Shown piece by piece: positions 5,847 to 7,734 of a stretch of 7,734 nucleotides of DNA. Both the position numbers and the translations under genes were made by a program. The stretch is from JAVBMB01 sp031552995 (GTDB lineage Bacteria > Bacillota > Clostridia > Oscillospirales > Butyricicoccaceae): NCBI GenBank assembly GCA_031552995.1, contig JAVBMB010000012.1, forward strand, positions 1 through 7,734. Direction: 5' to 3'. The notes under the pieces were generated by a model that worked only from the letters and a program-made list of their open reading frames with translations, was not told the DNA's origin and made no database searches. The stretch's first letter is position 1, and the number at the start of each line of letters is the position of its first letter.

Positions 5847-6629
5847 ATGGAAATTGCCGGAAAGCAGATGCATATACAGGCTGCGAAGGGTGATATCGGC
5901 AGATATTGCATTGTGCCGGGTGACCCCGGACGGTGCAAGGCCATTGCTAAATATTTTGACGAGCCGCGGTTTGTAGCAAAAAACCGCGAGTTTGTTGTAT
6001 ATACGGGTTTTCTTCTGGGCGAAATGGTGTCGGTCTGCTCTACCGGCATCGGGGGGCCGTCGGCCGCGATTGCCGTTGAGGAGCTGTTTGCCTGCGGCGC
6101 GGATACATTTATCCGGATAGGCACCTGCGGCGGGATAAACGAAAAGGTGTGCGGCGGCGACGTTGTAGTGGCCTCCGGCTCTATTAGGCAGGAGGGTACC
6201 GGGCGCGAGTATCTGCCGATTGAGTTCCCCGCCGTCGCCGATATCGATGTGACGTGCGCGCTGCGCGACGCGGCGCAGGCCCTGGGACGGAACACCCACG
6301 TCGGCGTTGTGCAGTCGAAGGATTCGTTTTATGGGCAGCACTCTCCGGGGCGTATGCCGGTAGAACGTGAGCTGCTTGAAAAGTGGACCGCATGGAAACG
6401 AGGCGGCGCGCTGGCCAGCGAGATGGAGAGCGCGGCGCTGTTCATCGTATCCGCCGCACTTGGCGCGCGCGCCGGCGCGATGTTCCATGTACTGTGGAAT
6501 CAGGAGCGCGCCGCGGCAGGGCTTGCCGATACGCATTCGCCAGATAACGAGCCGACCGTTGCCGCCTGCGTCGCAGGGCTTAGGCTTCTTATCGGGCGCG
6601 ACCGGGCAAAGTGCCGACAAGCTGAATAG
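5847..6629 (+). CDS. udp: Uridine phosphorylase (PNP/UDP phosphorylase family)
   Basis: This 260-residue cytosolic enzyme should convert uridine and phosphate to uracil and ribose-1-phosphate (pyrimidine salvage, EC 2.4.2.3). It follows E. coli Udp closely. VPGDPGR (residues 23-29) holds the phosphate-binding Gly-Asp and Arg29; NREF supplies Arg47, which reaches into the neighbouring subunit; CSTGIGGPSAAIAVEEL (64-80) and FIRIGTCGGI (88-97) supply Arg90 and Thr93; LPIEFPAVAD is also shared. KDSFYGQHSPGR (158-169) is the base-recognition region, and SEMESA (191-196) contacts the ribose. In E. coli the recognition residues are Gln-Glu-Arg; here Gln164 is kept but the next Arg is five residues on, so the loop differs and base preference could be broader. 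AGGAGG eight bases before the ATG fixes the start. Frames on the opposite strand here have no family match. Confidence 0.92.
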   Translation: MEIAGKQMHIQAAKGDIGRYCIVPGDPGRCKAIAKYFDEPRFVAKNREFVVYTGFLLGEMVSVCSTGIGGPSAAIAVEELFACGADTFIRIGTCGGINEKVCGGDVVVASGSIRQEGTGREYLPIEFPAVADIDVTCALRDAAQALGRNTHVGVVQSKDSFYGQHSPGRMPVERELLEKWTAWKRGGALASEMESAALFIVSAALGARAGAMFHVLWNQERAAAGLADTHSPDNEPTVAACVAGLRLLIGRDRAKCRQAE

Positions 6630-6655
6630 CTTTACATCGATTGTGCATTATAGGC

Positions 6656-6689
6656 AAAAAGAACCGGAGATTCTTCCCCGGTTCTTTTT
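6656..6689. terminator. Bidirectional intrinsic terminator between udp and the GpsA-GNAT gene
   Basis: AAAAAGAACCGG (6656-6667), a 10-base loop, and CCGGTTCTTTTT (6678-6689) form a perfect 12-bp inverted repeat with an A tract on one side and a T tract on the other. It therefore works as a terminator on both strands. It lies 26 bases after the udp stop and 29 bases after the stop of the convergent gene, exactly where a shared terminator is expected. Confidence 0.92.
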
Positions 6690-6718
6690 ATATGTATTCT
6701 GTTGGCGGTTGCGCAAGA

Positions 6719-7734
6719 TTACTCTTTGCCCGGAATATGATACCTGACCATGCTCATCGGCCGGCCAAGCTGTGATTTTGTCTCCTCAATCCCCTGCTGC
6801 ACGCCTCCGTAGTATTCGGCAATGGCGCGGCTGGGCGTATTGCGCACCTCGGCCATGTAGATAAAGTGCATCGGCGCGTACTCGCTTCGGGCGTAATCGA
6901 TGACAAGCCCGACGGCCTCTCTGCCGTATCCGTTGCCGTGAGCGTCCATTTTCAGCCAGACGCCGAGGCTGGGAGTTTTTGTATCGGTTTCGTGAACGCC
7001 GCACAGTCCAAGGAACTCTCCGGACGTGGATTCGATGGCGAACACTGTCTCCAGCCCCTTGCTTCGGTTGGCAATCGTGCCGCGCAGGAAGGTTTCGGTG
7101 TCTGACACGACTTTTGCCGGAGCGGGTGTCATGTATACCGTAACCGCGTCATTGAACTCTGTAAATATGTCGTTAAGATGCCTCATGCCTACCGGCACAA
7201 GCCGCAGACGCGCACTTCGCAGTACAGGCCCGGCCGAGGCGAGTGAGTATGGCTGCGTGAGGTCCTGGTCAATCTCAGGTCTGCCGTCTCTCTTGACAAG
7301 GCTAAGCGCAACATCTCCTATCGGCTCTCCCAAATACAGCAGGTTGTACATCGCGCTGCATATAGGCAGCTCGATAGCTAAGCCCTCGACAAGGTGATGC
7401 ACCGCCTTTGTGGCAAAAAAACCTTCGACAACAGCGCCGACATTCTCTATCGCCTCCTGCGGCGGGATGCCGCGGCCTATCATCAGGCCAGCGCGACGGT
7501 TGCGCGAATGCTCTGAAACGCATGTGACGATGAGGTCGCCAACCCCGGACAGGCCGCTGAACGTCTCCGCCCGGCCGCCGAGCTGCACGCCCAGCCTCGA
7601 CATCTCGGCTATGCCGCGCGTCATTACAAGCGCTTGTGTGTTATCTCCAAAGCCGGCCCCGTCGCTGATGCCGACGGCAAGCGCCATAATATTCTTCATA
7701 GCGCCGCCCAGCTCGGCGCTGACAATGTCATCCG
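6719..7734 (-). CDS. GpsA C-terminal domain fused to a GNAT acetyltransferase domain (5' end missing)
   Basis: The visible 337 residues start mid-protein at the right edge (first full codon ends at 7732). Residues 1-153 are the catalytic half of NAD(P)-dependent glycerol-3-phosphate dehydrogenase: ELGGAMKNIMALAVGISDG with the catalytic Lys13, GFGDN, ETFSGLSGVGDLIVTC with a conserved Asp, SRNRRAG with the substrate-binding Arg-Asn, VVEG, and the usual end LVKRDGRPE. Ordinary GpsA stops about there. This frame continues through a short linker into a GNAT domain (about 7225-6785): RSARLRLVPVGMRHLND at its start, HGNGYGREA as the acetyl-CoA loop (His in the usual Gln/Arg position of Q/RxxGxG/A), then EVRNTPSRAIAEYYGG. 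The GpsA half makes sn-glycerol-3-phosphate for phospholipids; the target of the acetyltransferase is unknown. No ribosome site or suitable start appears at the joint. With a normal Rossmann half outside, the whole protein would be about 500 residues. Confidence 0.88.
   Translation of the reverse strand, partial: DDIVSAELGGAMKNIMALAVGISDGAGFGDNTQALVMTRGIAEMSRLGVQLGGRAETFSGLSGVGDLIVTCVSEHSRNRRAGLMIGRGIPPQEAIENVGAVVEGFFATKAVHHLVEGLAIELPICSAMYNLLYLGEPIGDVALSLVKRDGRPEIDQDLTQPYSLASAGPVLRSARLRLVPVGMRHLNDIFTEFNDAVTVYMTPAPAKVVSDTETFLRGTIANRSKGLETVFAIESTSGEFLGLCGVHETDTKTPSLGVWLKMDAHGNGYGREAVGLVIDYARSEYAPMHFIYMAEVRNTPSRAIAEYYGGVQQGIEETKSQLGRPMSMVRYHIPGKE

Noticed and set aside
5558..6620. Two long minus-strand open frames (245 and 263 codons) opposite DUF951 and udp
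   Set aside because: Both are antisense to well-conserved genes, have composition typical of shadow frames in G+C-richer coding DNA, and show no family features.
7225..7274. A separate gene start for the GNAT domain
   Set aside because: The frame is continuous with GpsA, and no ATG/GTG with a ribosome site lies at the domain border; the first internal Met falls inside the GNAT fold.

Overview
The window looks like chromosomal DNA of a low-to-mid G+C Firmicute (Clostridia-like). The reasons are the DUF951 small protein (B. subtilis YyzM family), an S1-domain RNA-binding protein of the Clostridia type, strong AGGAGG-type ribosome sites, sigma-A-like promoters, and a lipoprotein binding protein with a Thr-rich linker. 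Coding DNA is near half G+C; the one long intergenic gap (3970-4549) is only about one quarter G+C. I cannot name the species.

Layout. The left half is a minus-strand ABC importer operon of the oligopeptide/dipeptide/nickel class, read from right to left: solute-binding lipoprotein (3969-2233), permease B (2007-1042), permease C (1028-144) and the first 44 codons of an ATPase (132-1, cut by the window edge). A good sigma-A promoter (TTGATT, 17 bp, TATACT) lies at 4076-4048. A hairpin sits between the binding protein and the permeases, and both following junctions have a stop codon that runs directly into a poly-G ribosome site. Next is the AT-rich gap, then a minus-strand S1-domain protein gene (5464-4550). 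Head to head with it are two plus-strand genes, a DUF951 protein (5592-5792) and a uridine phosphorylase (5847-6629), ending at a bidirectional terminator. Convergent from the right edge is a minus-strand gene whose visible part joins the catalytic domain of glycerol-3-phosphate dehydrogenase (GpsA) to a GNAT acetyltransferase domain in one open frame.

How the genes work together. The importer captures a small solute, probably peptides, outside the cell and brings it in using ATP. Uridine phosphorylase salvages uridine to uracil and ribose-1-phosphate. GpsA makes sn-glycerol-3-phosphate for phospholipids. Apart from the importer, the genes do not form one obvious pathway.

The most unusual items are the GpsA-GNAT fusion, a terminator-shaped hairpin facing the plus strand between the S1 and DUF951 genes, possible alternative leader structures that could hide the S1 ribosome site, and an 18-bp palindrome inside a promoter-like sequence in the AT-rich gap. 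Most of the window is ordinary housekeeping and transport DNA. I see no CRISPR array, RNA gene, insertion sequence or defence system.
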